64,000 nucleotides of DNA from Artemia franciscana (taxonomy: Eukaryota; Arthropoda; Branchiopoda; Anostraca; Artemiidae), in the NCBI RefSeq assembly GCF_032884065.1, contig NC_088864.1, positions 20,636,654-20,700,653 on the forward strand, in the 5' to 3' direction. A program made the position numbers and the translations under genes. Under the pieces are notes generated by a model. It did not search any database, was not told the origin of the DNA, and saw only the letters and a program-made list of their open reading frames with translations. Below are positions 12,681 to 23,589 of the stretch, piece after piece; position 1 is the stretch's first letter; the number at the start of each line of letters is the position of its first letter.

Positions 12681-14288
12681 ATCAACTAAAACGGTGTAGG
12701 TTCTGGCTCAAGAAAAGCACAAAGTCCTGAATATGTCCCCGTGGCCAGGATTGCGCAGAATGACATCAGTTATTATATGCATCACCTCGGCCCGATATTC
12801 TAACTTCCCGTTAGAGCCTCAGACGTAAGACTTTTTTCACTTTCTTGCAATAGACACAAATTGAAGTTATAGGAAGAAGCAAAATTCAGGAGAAAACCAA
12901 AGCATTACTGCAGCAGCAAAAATAATTGCATATTGGTTACCTGACTGACTGATCATGTTTCAAACAGTCGGCTGTATTAAAATTGTGGTTCAATCCCACG
13001 TTCTAAAACTATAACAAGAAAAAGGTTGAGATGGCTAGGACGCGTTCTGCGGATGACAGATTTCCAAAGACGGTCCTTTTTCCGACGGTCTAGGGCTAAA
13101 CGGAAAGCAGGTCGTCCGCGAGTGGGGCCGGAGGATGTCGTAAAGAAATGTTTAAGGGAAATTGGAACTTCCTGGGAGGGTGAAAGAAAAGTCTTTGAAT
13201 ATATTGAGACGGGAGAGGACCGTGCATACCTGTTTTGACCTCAGGCGGCTTGGTGCTGCGGTGACTTGTTAGTCGTAGTAGTAATAATAATTGCATTTTC
13301 ATATCATTTCAAAGCAAAAAAAAACATTTTCTTTGTTGAAATGCTATACATATTTTATTTTAAAAGGAGTCTTAATCCACACAGGAATTAACTAATTTTT
13401 TCTTGTTTAATTTAACAGCAAATGTTTTACAAATGGGCTAGATTTGCATTTATTTAAAACAGTTAAAATAGAACACAGAACTTTTCTTTTGATTAGGTTA
13501 ACAAGTATATATTCAAGGGTATCTACAGATTGGAGGATCCGGATGGCTCGGATCCGCAGGGGACCAAAAATCATGCTGGTTTTTATTTCGTTTGATGGAG
13601 GTCCAAGGATCAGATAACAAAAACTTCGGATTCAAGATCCCCCCCCCCCAATAGAGCCCGGGGGAAGGGTTTTGACTTATGCCCTGGGTGCAAATAAAGT
13701 TTTTATGGAAGAAGTGGTCGTATAAACATCGGAGGGCACTCAAATGATAGAAATTGAAAGTTCTAATTTCCTTTTTTAGAGTCAAAAGTGATCTGATTGC
13801 AACTAGCAACCCTCCCCCCGCCAACCCTCCTTTCCCCGAATGCGTCCGATTGAGTTTTTTATATAGCCATTTTGTTCGAAATAAATCAAAGATGGTATAA
13901 AAAGACTCAAGGAATAACACAGCCCCCAAAAAACTGGGAGCAAGTGCTGTAAATTATGCCCCGTGGGCATGTAAGGATTTTATGGAAGGGATGGTAGTAT
14001 AAATTTTGGAAGGGGCACATTCGATTGTAAATCGGAATTTCTATTGTCCTTTTTAAGAGTCAAAAGCGGTTTGAGGGCAACTAGACCCCCCCCCACCCCT
14101 CAAGACCCCTTTTTCTCCTAATACATCTGATCCAAATTTTGAGATAGCCATTTTGTTCAGAATAATTTATAGATCAAATAACAGAAACTCAGGGGTCAAC
14201 ACAGCCCCCCCCCCCACAGACCGGGGGAAGTGTTGTAAGGTATACACAGGGGGAAGATAAGGTTTTTCTATATAAGAGATGGTCGTAT
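12679..14288 (+). repeat. Left arm of ~1.6-kb inverted repeat (IR1)
   Basis: Begins GCATCAACTAAAACGG and matches, inverted, 16019-17632, with frequent substitutions and small indels along the whole length. Contents in order: unknown ~250 bp, the 3' end of an RTE-like retroelement with a (GTA)n tail, a unique AT-rich stretch, and ~300-bp modules. The inner boundary is near AAGAGATGGTCGTAT at 14288. The divergence between arms argues for an old event rather than an assembly artefact. Confidence 0.9.
12935..13272 (+). pseudogene. RTE-like retrotransposon RT, C-terminal remnant
   Basis: C-terminal part of a non-LTR retrotransposon polyprotein, 5' truncated and frameshifted. Readable blocks: TDHVSNSRLY (about 12948), CGSIPRSKTI, then RLRWLGRVLRM (about 13024-13056), RAKRKAGRPR (about 13093-13122) and GTSWEG (about 13165). 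RWLG-x-VLRM followed by a basic GRPR block is the usual C-terminus downstream of the RT domain in RTE-type elements (family knowledge). The main frame stops at 13236, but a +1 frame continues into DLRRLGAAVTC, with stop at 13270, and that ending also occurs in the copy at 17035. So at least one frameshift lies near 13200-13230. A trinucleotide (GTA/ATA)n tail follows, typical of RTE/CR1 3' ends. It lies inside the left IR1 arm. Confidence 0.85.
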
Positions 14289-14520
14289 AAACGTCAGAGG
14301 TGGCTCATATGATTAGAAATTGAAATTTCTATTTACCTTATTAATATTAAGAGTCATCAAAAGTGATCGACGGGCATATTTCCAAAGGGCATCCGGTCAA
14401 AATTTCGAGATAGTCATTTTGTTCAAAATAGTTCAAAGGTCAAATAAATATGTTTCTGGATTTGACCCCCCCCCCCCATCCCCTGGGAAATGGCTTTGAG
14501 TTACGGAACCTGCTTATTGT
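13540..14520 (+). repeat. Cluster of ~300-bp GTCGTATAAAC modules, + orientation
   Basis: About three diverged tandem units. Each has the order: GTCGTATAAAC, then AGTTCTA(G)T-type start with CCTTTTTAAGAGTCAAAA, then GGCAACTAG, C-run, GATC-AAATTTTGAGATAGCCATTTTGTTC, then a C-rich/GGGGGAAG stretch and TTATGCCC. Part lies in the IR1 left arm. Long open frames here, including a 138-codon one on the minus strand, are not conserved in the other units and look spurious. Confidence 0.8.
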
Positions 14521-15004
14521 TACTTTGATATTTTGTTTACCTTGATAACTTGTTTACTTAGATGCTTTCTTTACTTTGATACTTTGGTAATTTGATACTA
14601 GTTTTGATACTTTGATGAAAGTCTGATGTTGAAAAAAAAATTGATTTTTGAAATAAGGCATTTTCTAAGAACTTGAAACTTTTTGCAATAAAAAACGAAC
14701 AAAAATGATTTAAAAAGAAATCCTGGAAAAGAAGTTTTTCAAAGTAAAGGCCATATCAAACTTCAGATCAGCCGATAAAAATACCTGTTAAAATTCAAAC
14801 TAGAAACGACAAGAAATTACTATTAAAGAATAAATGAAACCTAAACGAACAGGAACTAAATAAACAATCATAGCAAACAAACATGCAATAGGTACTAATT
14901 TAAATGAATAAATAAATCTTAAACGAGTGAAACTTAAACTGAATATGCAAATCAAGCTTGAAACGAACAAAAATCACTCCAAACAAGAGTTTGGGTTATG
15001 CTTC
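14521..15004. other. AT-rich spacer of IR1
   Basis: Contains short TACTTTGATA-type repeats (about 14520-14620) and sequence related, inverted, to the GTTTATTTATTCATTTATAT stretch near 15850 and 36620. No gene seen. Confidence 0.5.
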
Positions 15005-15560
15005 CTCTCACTATAAAAGTCTAAAACCTACTGCGTCATCGGCGCTTTACTTAAAACTATACGGTATATATTTTGAACTGTCTCTGAAAGTAAAAAGTAA
15101 AATCAAACTGAACGTTTGATATATAATGATATCAATTGTTGAAAGATAAGTCAGTTCAAGATTTATTTCACTGTAAATTCTATTTTCATTTTCAATGCTG
15201 TAAGAACTGGCAATGAAAATATTTGTAATATAATACGTTTTCAGTGAAGCACCAATGACAGAGTAGGCTTTAGACTTTTACAGTTCAGGAAGGGGGCAGT
15301 ATCCAAAATCTTGTTTGCGGTGAAGCTATAATTTTCTTGAACAGTCTTGGAAAGAACTATTAAAGTTAAACTGAATATTTGATATATAATGATATTAATT
15401 GCTGAAAGCTCATCACTTTATAATTTAATTCTACTCTAATTTTTATGTTTATTTTCAATGCTGTAATAAGTACGAAAGAAAATATTTGTAATATATTTCG
15501 TTTTTAGTAAAGCGCCAATGACGAAGTAGGTTTTAGACTTTTACAGTGAGAGAAGGAGCC
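15005..15560. repeat. Two diverged ~260-bp tandem units
   Basis: The phrase TTTGATATATAATGATAT occurs near 15115 and 15373, and AGTAGG(C/T)TTTAGACTTTTACAG near 15262 and 15524, giving a period of about 260 bp. Part of the second unit is repeated, inverted, at about 15955-16018. Related sequence occurs at about 36400-36560. Confidence 0.75.
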
Positions 15561-15618
15561 AAAACCCAAGCTCTTGTTTGCAAAGTATTTTCAAAGACCA
15601 TAATGCCTTTCCATGACG

Positions 15619-15809
15619 TACAAATAACATTTCAATAGGGAGAAATCCTTTTATTTGACGGTGAAACGACAACGAAAATCTCTGGCTATTTCCGTCACGT
15701 ATACAGTGACCGTCTTCAGCAGAGTTTATCTGCTGTGGACGGCCATTGTATATGTGACCGAAATATCCAAAAAAAAATTTGTTGATTCATTGTCAAATAA
15801 AAGGATTGA
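15619..15809. mobile_element. Palindromic MITE, copy A (right end cut)
   Basis: Imperfect palindrome. Outer arms: AATCCTTTTATTTGAC ... GTCAAATAAAAGGATT. Inner arms: CGTATACAGTGACCGTC and GACGGCCATTGTATATG around a CAGCAG/CTGCTG tip. It is a close copy of 19839-20052 but lacks the outermost right ~40 bp. An apparent 64-codon frame across it is simply the translated palindrome. Confidence 0.85.
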
Positions 15810-15866
15810 GCTTGATTTGCGTATTAAATTTAATTTTAGCCCGTTTTAAGATTTATTTATTCATTT

Positions 15867-15932
15867 ATATTTGTACCTATTGTATGTTTGTTTGCAATAA
15901 ACATAATACAAACATACAATAAGTACAAATAT
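15867..15932. repeat. 25-bp inverted repeat near IR1 centre
   Basis: ATTTGTACCTATTGTATG (from 15867) is mirrored by CATACAATAAGTACAAAT ending 15932 around a ~16-bp AT-rich loop. It lies near the symmetry axis of the nested inverted sequences inside IR1. Confidence 0.85.
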
Positions 15933-16018
15933 ATATAAATAAACTATATAAATAATCATTGGGGCTTTACTAAAAACGAAATATATTACAAATATTTTCT
16001 TTCGTACTTATTTCATAC

Positions 16019-16750
16019 TTATACGACCATCTCTTATAAAAAAAAACTAATCTGCCCCTGTGTATACCTTACAACACTTCCCCCGGGCTCTGGGGGGGGG
16101 GGCTTTGTTGACCCCTGAGTTTCTGTTGATTGATCTATAAACTATTTTGAACAAAATGGCTATTTAAAAATTTGGATCAGATATATTTGGAGAAGAAGGG
16201 GCCGTGGGGTGGGGGGTCTAGTTGCCCTCCGACCACTTTTGACTCTTAAAAAGGACAATATAAATTCTGATTTACAATCGAATGAGCTCCTTCCAAAGTT
16301 TATACTACAATCCCTTCCATAAAATCCTTACAAGCCCCCGGGGCATAATTTACAACACTTGCCACCAGTTTTGGGGGGATGTGTTATTTCTTGAGTCTCT
16401 TTATACGATCTTTGGTCTATTTTGAACAAAATGGCTATATAAAAAACTCGATCGGACGCATTTGGGGAAAGGAGGGTTGGCGGGGGGAGGGGGCTAGTTG
16501 CAATTAGATCACTTTTGACTCTTAAAAAGGAAATTAGAACTTTTAGTTTCTATCATTTGAGTCCCCTTCGATGTTTATACGACCACTTCTTCCATAAAAA
16601 CTTTGCCCCCAGGGCATAAGTTAAAACCCTTCCCCCGGGCTCTAGGGGGGGGGTATCTTGAATCCGAAGTTTTTGTTATCTGATCCTTGGACCTCCATCA
16701 AACGAATTAAAAACCATCATGATTGTTGGTCCTCTGCAGATCCGAGCCAT
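16019..16750 (-). repeat. Module cluster, - orientation (in IR1 right arm)
   Basis: Inverted counterpart of 13540-14288: GAACAAAATGGCTAT, GTTGCCCTCCGACCACTTTT and CATTTGAGTCCCCTTCGATG mark successive units read on the minus strand. Confidence 0.8.
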
Positions 16751-17034
16751 CCGGATCCTCCAATCTGTAGATACCCTTGAATATATACGTGTTAACCTAA
16801 TCAAAAGGATAGTTTTGTGTTCTATTGTAACTGTTTTAAATAAATGCAAATCCAGGCCATTTGTAAAATATTTGCTGTTAAATTAAACAAGAAAAAATTA
16901 GTTTGTCTTTTTATGCATTAATTCCTGTGTGGATTAGGACGCCTTTTAAAATAAAATATGTATAACATTTCAACAAAGAAAATGTTTTTTTTTTTTGCTT
17001 TGAAATGATTTTAACATGCAATTATTACTACTAC

Positions 17035-17385
17035 TACGACTAACAAGTCACCGCAGCACCAAGCCGCCTGAGGTCAACACAGGTACGCACAGTCCTCTTC
17101 CATCTCAATCTATTCAAAGGCAACTCTTTACACCCTCCCAGGAAGTTCCGATTTCCCTTAATCATTTCTTTACGACATCCTCCCGCCCCATTCGCGGACG
17201 ACCTCTTTCCTTTTAGCCCTAGACGGTCGAAAAAAGGACCATCTTTGGAAATCTGTCGTCCGCAGAACGTGTCCTAGCCATCTCAATCTTTTTCCTGTTA
17301 TTGTTTTAGAACGTGGGATTGAATCACAACTTTCTTACAGCCTACTGTTTGAAACATGATCATTCAGTCGGGTAACCAATATGTA
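17035..17385 (-). pseudogene. RTE-like RT C-terminal remnant, inverted copy
   Basis: Minus-strand partner of the copy at 12935. Reading from 17385 down, one sees the NSRLY-like region, the RLRWLG-like block (about 17270-17300), the GRPR-like block (about 17190-17215) and the ending DLRRLGAAVTC with stop at 17042-17040, followed by the (GTA)n tail. Several frame changes break the protein. The C-terminal ending agrees in both copies, which supports that frame as the original one. Confidence 0.85.
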
Positions 17386-17632
17386 ATTATTTTTGCTGCT
17401 GCAATAATGCTTAGGTTTTCTCCTGAATTTTGCTTCTTCCTATACTTCAATTTGTGTCTATTGCAAGAAAGTGAAAAAGGTTTTACGTCTGGGGCTCTAA
17501 CGGGAAGTTAGAATATCGGGTCGAGGTGATGCATATAATAACTGATGTCATTCTGCGCAATCCTGGCCGCGGAGACATATTCCGGATTTTGTGCTTTTCT
17601 TGAGCCAGAACCTACACCGTTTTAGTTGATGC

Positions 17633-18510
17633 GGGATTTCAAATCGATTTGAGTCAGAGTTAACAGTATGTGAGTCGAAATGAGGTTTAGTGTATGTGGC
17701 AGGGAAGTATCTGAAGTTGTCCTGCCAGGTTTTCTTTTCTTCAAGCCATGCATTTACTTTCGAATACAAACCTCAATTCAAGTAGGCACTAGCTTCAAGT
17801 TGAGGTTAGAGCCAAATCCAAAAATATAAGATGGTCTCCTGGGTACATCCCTAAAATATCTTCTCATAATGAATAATCAGAAAAAAAAAGCTAAATCCGT
17901 GATAAGAAACACTTTCCCACGTGTCCAAAAGTACTGCCAACTACTGTAACTTGTTATTTCTGTTCCTGATCTTAGTTTGGCTGTTTTATTTTCTAAGTTT
18001 GGGATTCAGGTAAAGGAACTGCAGCACAAGTACCTCGTGAATTTTAGTAGTTTTCTTATTAGTAGGAAAAACCGCAGCTTATCGTTCTCTCATTTTCTAA
18101 TAGGCAAAAGTTGGCCCTAAACAAGAAGATGAACCCTTGAACTAAGATTGTTTTTAGCGCTGGTCAGTAATTCTTCCTGGATCAAAATATGTGATATCAG
18201 ACTTTACTACTAAAATTCGTACGTGAGATACACCCATTTTGAGAATTTAGAGCGGTTATATTTTAGATGTATCTTGGAAAAGAAACTGAATTAAGTCTAA
18301 AATCAATATAACAATGAGCCAACAACCAAGCAGATGTCCAAGAAGTCTTAGACAACTTAGCTTTACGGTACAGCCACTACCAGGATTCTAAATTTTACAA
18401 TTAACAGTGACGAGTATTACAATAAGTCTTTGCATTGTTTCGCAGTATCATGTTTGACTTTCCTCATTGTAATGTTTAGTCTTTCATCTAATTGCGGCTT
18501 TCAAGATTTA
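17633..18510. other. Unassigned intergenic DNA
   Basis: No recognisable exon or repeat family. Short open frames are not convincing; the 73-codon minus frame at 17548-17769 crosses the IR1 boundary and so is chimeric. Confidence 0.45.
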
Positions 18511-18514
18511 CAGT

Positions 18515-19250
18515 ATCATCATCATCATCATCATTTTATTTATAACCCATCACAAAAAAAAAACTGGGCAGAAAGCCCAGAAAAAGACAGAGTAAAAATC
18601 AAGAAAAGAAGAAAAACAAAACAAAAAAGAGACAACAGAAATAAAACACACTTTGACAACTACAAACTAGGGACAAACAGAAATGACCAAAGATGGGAAG
18701 ACTTCTGGCATTCAGTAGATAAATCACAAATACGCCTCTAAATAACTTCATCTGGGTTTACCAAATGATACTTTCTTTGCAGAAAAGAATTGTTTGTCCA
18801 TGTTGGAAGTTCCATTAAATATTTTGCCAATTTAAAGTAAAGGAAATGAACTTTTTTTTTGCCGTAATTAAGGAAAGACCAAACAGGAGCAAGGGCAAGT
18901 AAGTGAGGAACCGTTAGGCTATTATATAAGTGAGAACAGGGAATTCTACTTAGATACGAAACATTTGAAGCCTGGGATACATACGCAGCCAATGTCTTAC
19001 TGGCATAATTTTTAATTGCCAGGTTTACAGTTTCTTTCAGGTTTGCTCCAATAGGCATGCCAAGGTAAGTAAGGCTGCTAGCAGAAGAAACCTCAGAGCC
19101 GGATGGACTTATTGAATTTCTATTCCCTTTATAGTTGAATGGTAGAACAACTGTTTGATCGATATTAAAGCTCAAACCAATGTGTTCGTACTCTTCATGC
19201 AGAAACTCAAAGGCTGAAGAGCATCCTTGAAAAGTATCAGCGTTGGGATA
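18515..19250 (-). pseudogene. Non-LTR retrotransposon RT, C-terminal fragment
   Basis: Minus-strand fragment of a LINE reverse transcriptase running from the catalytic-box region to the 3' tail. The start is degenerate (a YPNADTF string where a YADDTF box would be expected), then GCSSAFEFLHEEYEHIGLSF and a 145-codon open stretch (18738-19175) with SLTYLGMPIGANLKETV, the conserved block after the palm, and further down LAKYLMELPTWTNN. The reading frame ends at 18738. About 220 bp of 3' sequence follow, ending in (GAT)n at about 18517-18538, the simple-repeat tail common in CR1/L2-like elements. Its 5' end abuts an unrelated RTE 3' end (19255-19500). Clade uncertain. Confidence 0.85.
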
Positions 19251-19254
19251 GCAC

Positions 19255-19500
19255 TACTGCCAACAACTTGCTTCAGCACCAAGCTGCCTGAGGCTAACAG
19301 AGCCACGCACGCCCCTTCTCCATCCCAATCTATACAAAACCTCGTTCTTTAGACCCTCCTAAGAAGTTTACATTACCCTTAAATCTTTTCTTACAACATC
19401 CTCCCATCCCATTCGGGACGACCTGCTTTTTTTGGCCCCTAGACATTTGCCTGACAAGGACGATCTTTGGCAAACTGTCATCAATAGGCTTTATGTTTTG
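19255..19500 (-). pseudogene. RTE 3'-end fragment, copy 3
   Basis: Third inverted copy of the RTE C-terminal/3' region: on the minus strand a GACGATCTTTGGCAAACTGTC-like start, the basic GRP region (about 19410-19440), a GGGAATGTAAACTT-like stretch, then CTCAGGCAGCTTGGTGCTG. More decayed than the copies at 12935 and 17035. It joins the other LINE fragment at about 19250. Confidence 0.75.
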
Positions 19501-19771
19501 AAATGTTAAAATTGGCTGTTAAACCATTGTCATTTTAGGCGCTGATGGTGGCGTCTGCCTTACATTTGAGACTACGATTTTTTTTCCCTTTCTATGACGG
19601 GGAGTCACTTGTAAAAAAATATGAGCACATTCAGAATTCTTAATCACGTGTGTTAAGTACATTGACCTTTAGTGTGTTTGAGGGTAATACAAATTTGTTT
19701 CTTGAATCAAATTATTCTTTCCATCAAAATATTGGAAACTAGGGATTGCTTTTAGGTTTCGGTAGGCATGG

Positions 19772-19802
<31 letters not shown>

Positions 19803-19838
19803 AAGTATTTTCGAAGACCATAATGCCTTTCCATGGCG
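19501..19838. other. Spacer with long poly-T run
   Basis: Holds an uninterrupted T run (about 19776-19802) directly before a ~36-bp stretch (AAGTATTTTCGAAGACC...) that also precedes MITE copy A. Confidence 0.6.
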
Positions 19839-20052
19839 TACAAATAACAGTTCAATAGAGACAAATCCTTTTATTTGACGGTGAAACGGCAACGAAAGTC
19901 TCTGGATATTTCCGTCACGTATACAGTGACCGTCTTCAGCAGAGTTTATCTGCTGTGGACGGCCATTGTATATGTTACCGAAATATCCAAAAAAAAATTT
20001 GTTGTTTCATTGTCAAATAAAAGAATTTGTCTCTATGGAACTGTTATTTGTA
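19839..20052. mobile_element. Palindromic MITE, copy B (complete, 214 bp)
   Basis: Whole-length imperfect palindrome starting TACAAATAACAGTTC and ending GAACTGTTATTTGTA. Nested arm pairs: TCCTTTTATTTGAC/GTCAAATAAAAG, TATTTCCGTCAC/GTTACCGAAATA, and CAGCAG/CTGCTG around AGTTTAT. No coding capacity. Copy A at 15619 shares it including ~36 bp of left flank. Confidence 0.9.
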
Positions 20053-21344
20053 GGTTTTTTTTTTAAAGCAATTTAGTTTAGTTCTATCAATTAGAGAATA
20101 GACAGTTATAATCAGAAACAGAATATTTTGAGACTGTCTTTATTGAGTGTTCGAGATATGTCTGCATCATTTCTTCCAGAAGACAAGTTTATTCTTGGAA
20201 CATTGTTTTCAAGTTGACTGCTAAAGTGTAGAGCTGTTTCGAAAACACCTCGCTAAGGTAGCTCCTGCAACACTTTTGTCGGCAGATTTGACCAAAGTGT
20301 GCTTCGGTAATTTGTTTTGCCGAGTAGACCTAATCTAAGTTGTTATGGGGTGCAAATTAAAAATGTCACTCGCGATTAAAACAAGTTTTTGCGTTAAGAG
20401 AAACTTACAATTTATTTAGGATTCTCCTCCAAAAAAATGGGACTGTTGGTATTGGGTTTAGTCAACGACCATTGTTGTGCCTCTAATTCTGCAATAGAAA
20501 TTTTAAAGAAACCCTATCAAAAAAGATACACATAGGCAACCAAGAAGCCCAAGACAGCAAAGCCGCCTAATTAGCTGGTTGCAGACCCTAGTGTGATAGA
20601 CAAAAGCTGGAGTAAAAAAGGAAATTATGGTTGTTAGCCTTGGAGTGAGTGACTGAGATTGGTAACATGTATGGTTGTTTTCTGGTTATTTTGCCATGGT
20701 AATAATTCTGGAATATAGGTTTCGTGTGTAGGATATGTGATTCGATTCGTGTGGGATATAAGATATACTGTTTGGATATGGGTTGATAGCAGGCTTCGAA
20801 CCCTCATGGGAAAGCCTGTCTTTTGAGTTTTTGAAGCCTGACAGTGCATATTTGACCATCAATAATTTAATGTGTTTAATGCGAATCTGGGTATTTTAGT
20901 TTGGAAGGTAGATGAGACTTAAAATGTTTCTTGTCTGAAAGTCTGTGTTGTCCCTGTTCTCTTGCCCTGAGCGCATTATGTGGATAAGACGGCTTTTGTC
21001 CGAAGGTTGGAGTAGGATTGGGTAAAGAGATCAATGATCCGTCCTTCAGGTATAAGTGGCCCCCGTGTGACCTTTTAAGCCTTTGAAATGAACGAAAAGT
21101 TAAATTCAGCCTTATTGGTTCTCCTCTTTGAAATTTTTAAGACAATAGAAAGAACGAAAAGGGTTTGAGCCACGATATTCTACGACTAAGCGCTCTGGCT
21201 CTGTGTGATTTAATTAATTAGTCGTATTTTAAGCAAGCCCTTCGATTTTAGTTGAAATGAAAAAAAATTGCTTATTATCCATCGTTGTCTCTCTATCGAG
21301 TGTCAACAAAAACATGTAAAAATTTATAATGTAACTTTTTCTAG
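20053..21344. other. Upstream intron or intergenic DNA
   Basis: Sequence before the first recognised exon. It presumably includes the 3' part of the preceding intron, since 21345 begins at a splice acceptor. No convincing further exon was found here; a 71-codon minus frame (20634-20849) lacks family resemblance or splice support. Confidence 0.5.
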
Positions 21345-21519
21345 GTCTATTGTGAGTATCGTTGAATCCAGCAGTAATGAAAGTTGCTTGGGACCATCTA
21401 TCAGAATGATAGAAGAAGCAGCTGAACAAACTGCTGCCTATAAAGAAGCATGTGCATCAAATTTGGATCGCCGTGTCCTACCTCGTGCCTCGTTGTTCGA
21501 CTTTCTTGAAGCTTTAAAG
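21345..21519 (+). CDS. Penultimate coding exon of host gene
   Basis: Acceptor AACTTTTTCTAG ends at 21344; donor AAAG|GTTTTA begins at 21520. The 175-nt exon enters in phase 2 and leaves in phase 0, encoding 58 residues: SIVSIVESSSNESCLGPS, then IRMIEEAAEQTAAYKEAC, then NLDRRVLPRASLFDFLEALK. The mix is typical of a soluble, helical domain: acidic/alanine-rich helix, then an aromatic-leucine helix. It joins the exon at 31700 without breaking the frame. I do not recognise the protein family. The composition is less AT-rich than the surrounding DNA and there are no stops, which supports a real exon. Confidence 0.7.
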
Positions 21520-22184
21520 GTTTTATTTCTTGTTTTTTAAATCAAATAAAAAGCAAAGGGGGTAGATTTAAGAAAAAACAACATCTTTTCCGGGATTTTC
21601 ATTAAAAAAAAGATATTCTCTAGATTGTGAATTTTTTTGTTTCTTTGTAAAAGAAAAAATAAATAAAAATCCTAGCCGCCGCTACATTTTGTGAATTAGT
21701 GCCCCTGATAGAAAATATTATTCGTTACTATATCTATTTCGAGGAGAAATTCTTTGTCATAAACTACAACAAATTTATGCCTGTTAAACCTCAAAATAGA
21801 TATGTTAAAAACTATTATACATTCCGATTTTATAAAAATAATGATATCATATTTGTAGTAAAATAATTATGATATCAAATTATTTGTTAGCAAATAGCTA
21901 GCAACCGTCTTAGTTGCCGTTCTATTTAATTATCAGATTATAATTTATGAAATAAAAATTTGATGCTCTAAATTAGTTGATGATTTAATCATTGACTAAC
22001 AAAATTAAAATTGTATTTTGTAATTATTTCATAATGAATTCGTTACAATTGCTTGATAAAATAGATTTTAAATGCGTCATAATGTAATAGTTTTGAGGCC
22101 AAAAGCTTTTTAAAGTGTGATGAAACTTATACAATGCATTTCTAGACCTGTTACCTGTTTATGGACAAACTTTATTTTAGGGGC

Positions 22185-22640
22185 TTTAAACTTAATTACT
22201 AAAACAAAAATTCTTAAAAAAAATGATAATTGACTAACTGATGTTGGTCTAAAATATGTATTACAAAAATACTTAAAAAAAAGACTTTAAACTTAATTAG
22301 TAAAAAAAAAAATTTTTTTAATGATAATTGAATAACTGATGTTTGTCTAAAAATAGGTATTACAAGATTATTTAAAATAAGACTTTAAACTTAATTAGTA
22401 GTAACAATTCTTAAAACAATAATATTAAATAACTGATGTTGGTCTGAAAACTGTATTACAAAAAAATTTAAACTTAATTACTAAAAAAAATTCTTAATAA
22501 AATGACAATTGAATAACTGATGCTTGTCTAAAATTGGTATTACAAAAATATTAAAAAAAATACTTAAAACTTGATTACTAAAAAAGAATTCCTAAGAAAA
22601 TGATAATTGAATAACTGATATTGGTCTAAAAATTGGTAAA
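22185..22640. repeat. Five diverged ~83-98-bp AT-rich tandem units
   Basis: AACTGATGTTGGTCT or close variants recur near 22236, 22334, 22431, 22514 and 22612, each within a unit containing ACTTAATTACTAAAA and AATGATAATTGA. Confidence 0.85.
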
Positions 22641-23196
22641 TCGAAATAAATGAACAGAAATTATCATAATGAGGCTTAAGGTACCCTCCCCCCTTAATTC
22701 TTCTCTTAAGGCTTATGTGTTATTTTTCTTTACTGAAAACGGGACATATTTTGAAATGTGTTTCCTTGTTAGTATTTTAATATTTTAAAATATCTAAGTA
22801 CTAGTTGAAATTCCGCGAAAATAAACTGTTTTTCAGTTTAAATATATTCATAACATTCAGTTTATTTTTAGTTTTAATGCGACACTGTTTTTGCAAATCT
22901 TGTATTCTTGTAATGCATAGAAAATTGACAGCTAAGTAATATTTGAAGCCACCTATTTAGTTTTAGTTATGCATAATGCACAGTCTAACTTCAAGGGGGA
23001 AAATTCTATACCAGTTGAAATATATTCCCCGCAATCAATTTGGTTTTGCTATTTTAATAAAACCCTAGTTTTCGATATATATATTGCCTCCTTTTCAGCT
23101 CAGTCCTTTCAAATTTAGGGATAGTTGAATAGTTAAATATAACTTCTAGGAACACGATTTTGTAACAGTAGAATCAATAAATTTAATTTCAACTAT
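22641..23196. other. Intronic AT-rich DNA
   Basis: No repeat or exon recognised. Confidence 0.4.
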
Positions 23197-23295
23197 GGTG
23201 CAGTCGAGTCAAGTTTTTAGACCTTTAGAGATTTTGGACCTTTAGACCTTAGACCTTTAGTTGGTGCAGTCGAGTCAAGCTTTTAGACCTTTAGA
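23197..23295. repeat. 66-bp local duplication
   Basis: GGTGCAGTCGAGTCAAG followed by TTTTAGACCTTTAGAG occurs at 23197 and 23263; a shorter GACCTTTAGA motif repeats in between. Confidence 0.8.
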
Positions 23296-23589
23296 GGTTT
23301 TGTTTAAGTCCTCACTCTAATTTTTGTTAGTTTTTGATTCACTCCTATCTGTTATTTTATTCCTACTATTTTAACGTTCGATTCACTTGTCAACTGGTAA
23401 AGCCATCATGCTCCAGTTTTGACCACTGGCCAAAGCTATCAAAACCATCAATTTTGACAGCTTTGGTTAAAACTTTATGTTCACTTTTATGAATATTTTG
23501 TTCGCTAGACTTTAAGTCAGATATGGTGCCGTATTTAGCCTTTTTTCTGTAAACCTTAAGTTAGGATATTAATTGGGCGTCTTCAATTT

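Larger units (their letters stand above)
16019..17632 (-). repeat. Right arm of ~1.6-kb inverted repeat (IR1)
   Basis: Reverse complement of 12679-14288: modules first, then the unique AT-rich piece, the RTE 3' end and the outer block ending GTTTTAGTTGATGC at 17632. Spacer between the arms is about 1.7 kb. Confidence 0.9.

Noticed and set aside
13513-13929. 138-codon minus-strand open frame
   Set aside because: Lies wholly in module repeat DNA; other units of the same repeat do not keep the frame.
15655-15849. 64-codon frame repeated at 19875 (apparently conserved small protein)
   Set aside because: The similarity is that of a palindromic MITE; the frame is a by-product of the hairpin and has no initiation or splice support.
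12679-17632. DNA transposon with 1.6-kb terminal inverted repeats
   Set aside because: Arms contain a LINE 3' end and dispersed modules, there is no transposase in the spacer, and no target duplication was seen at the outer ends.
18430-18741. 103-codon + frame with a six-His run
   Set aside because: It is antisense to the 3' tail of a LINE; the His run is the (ATC)n tail translated.
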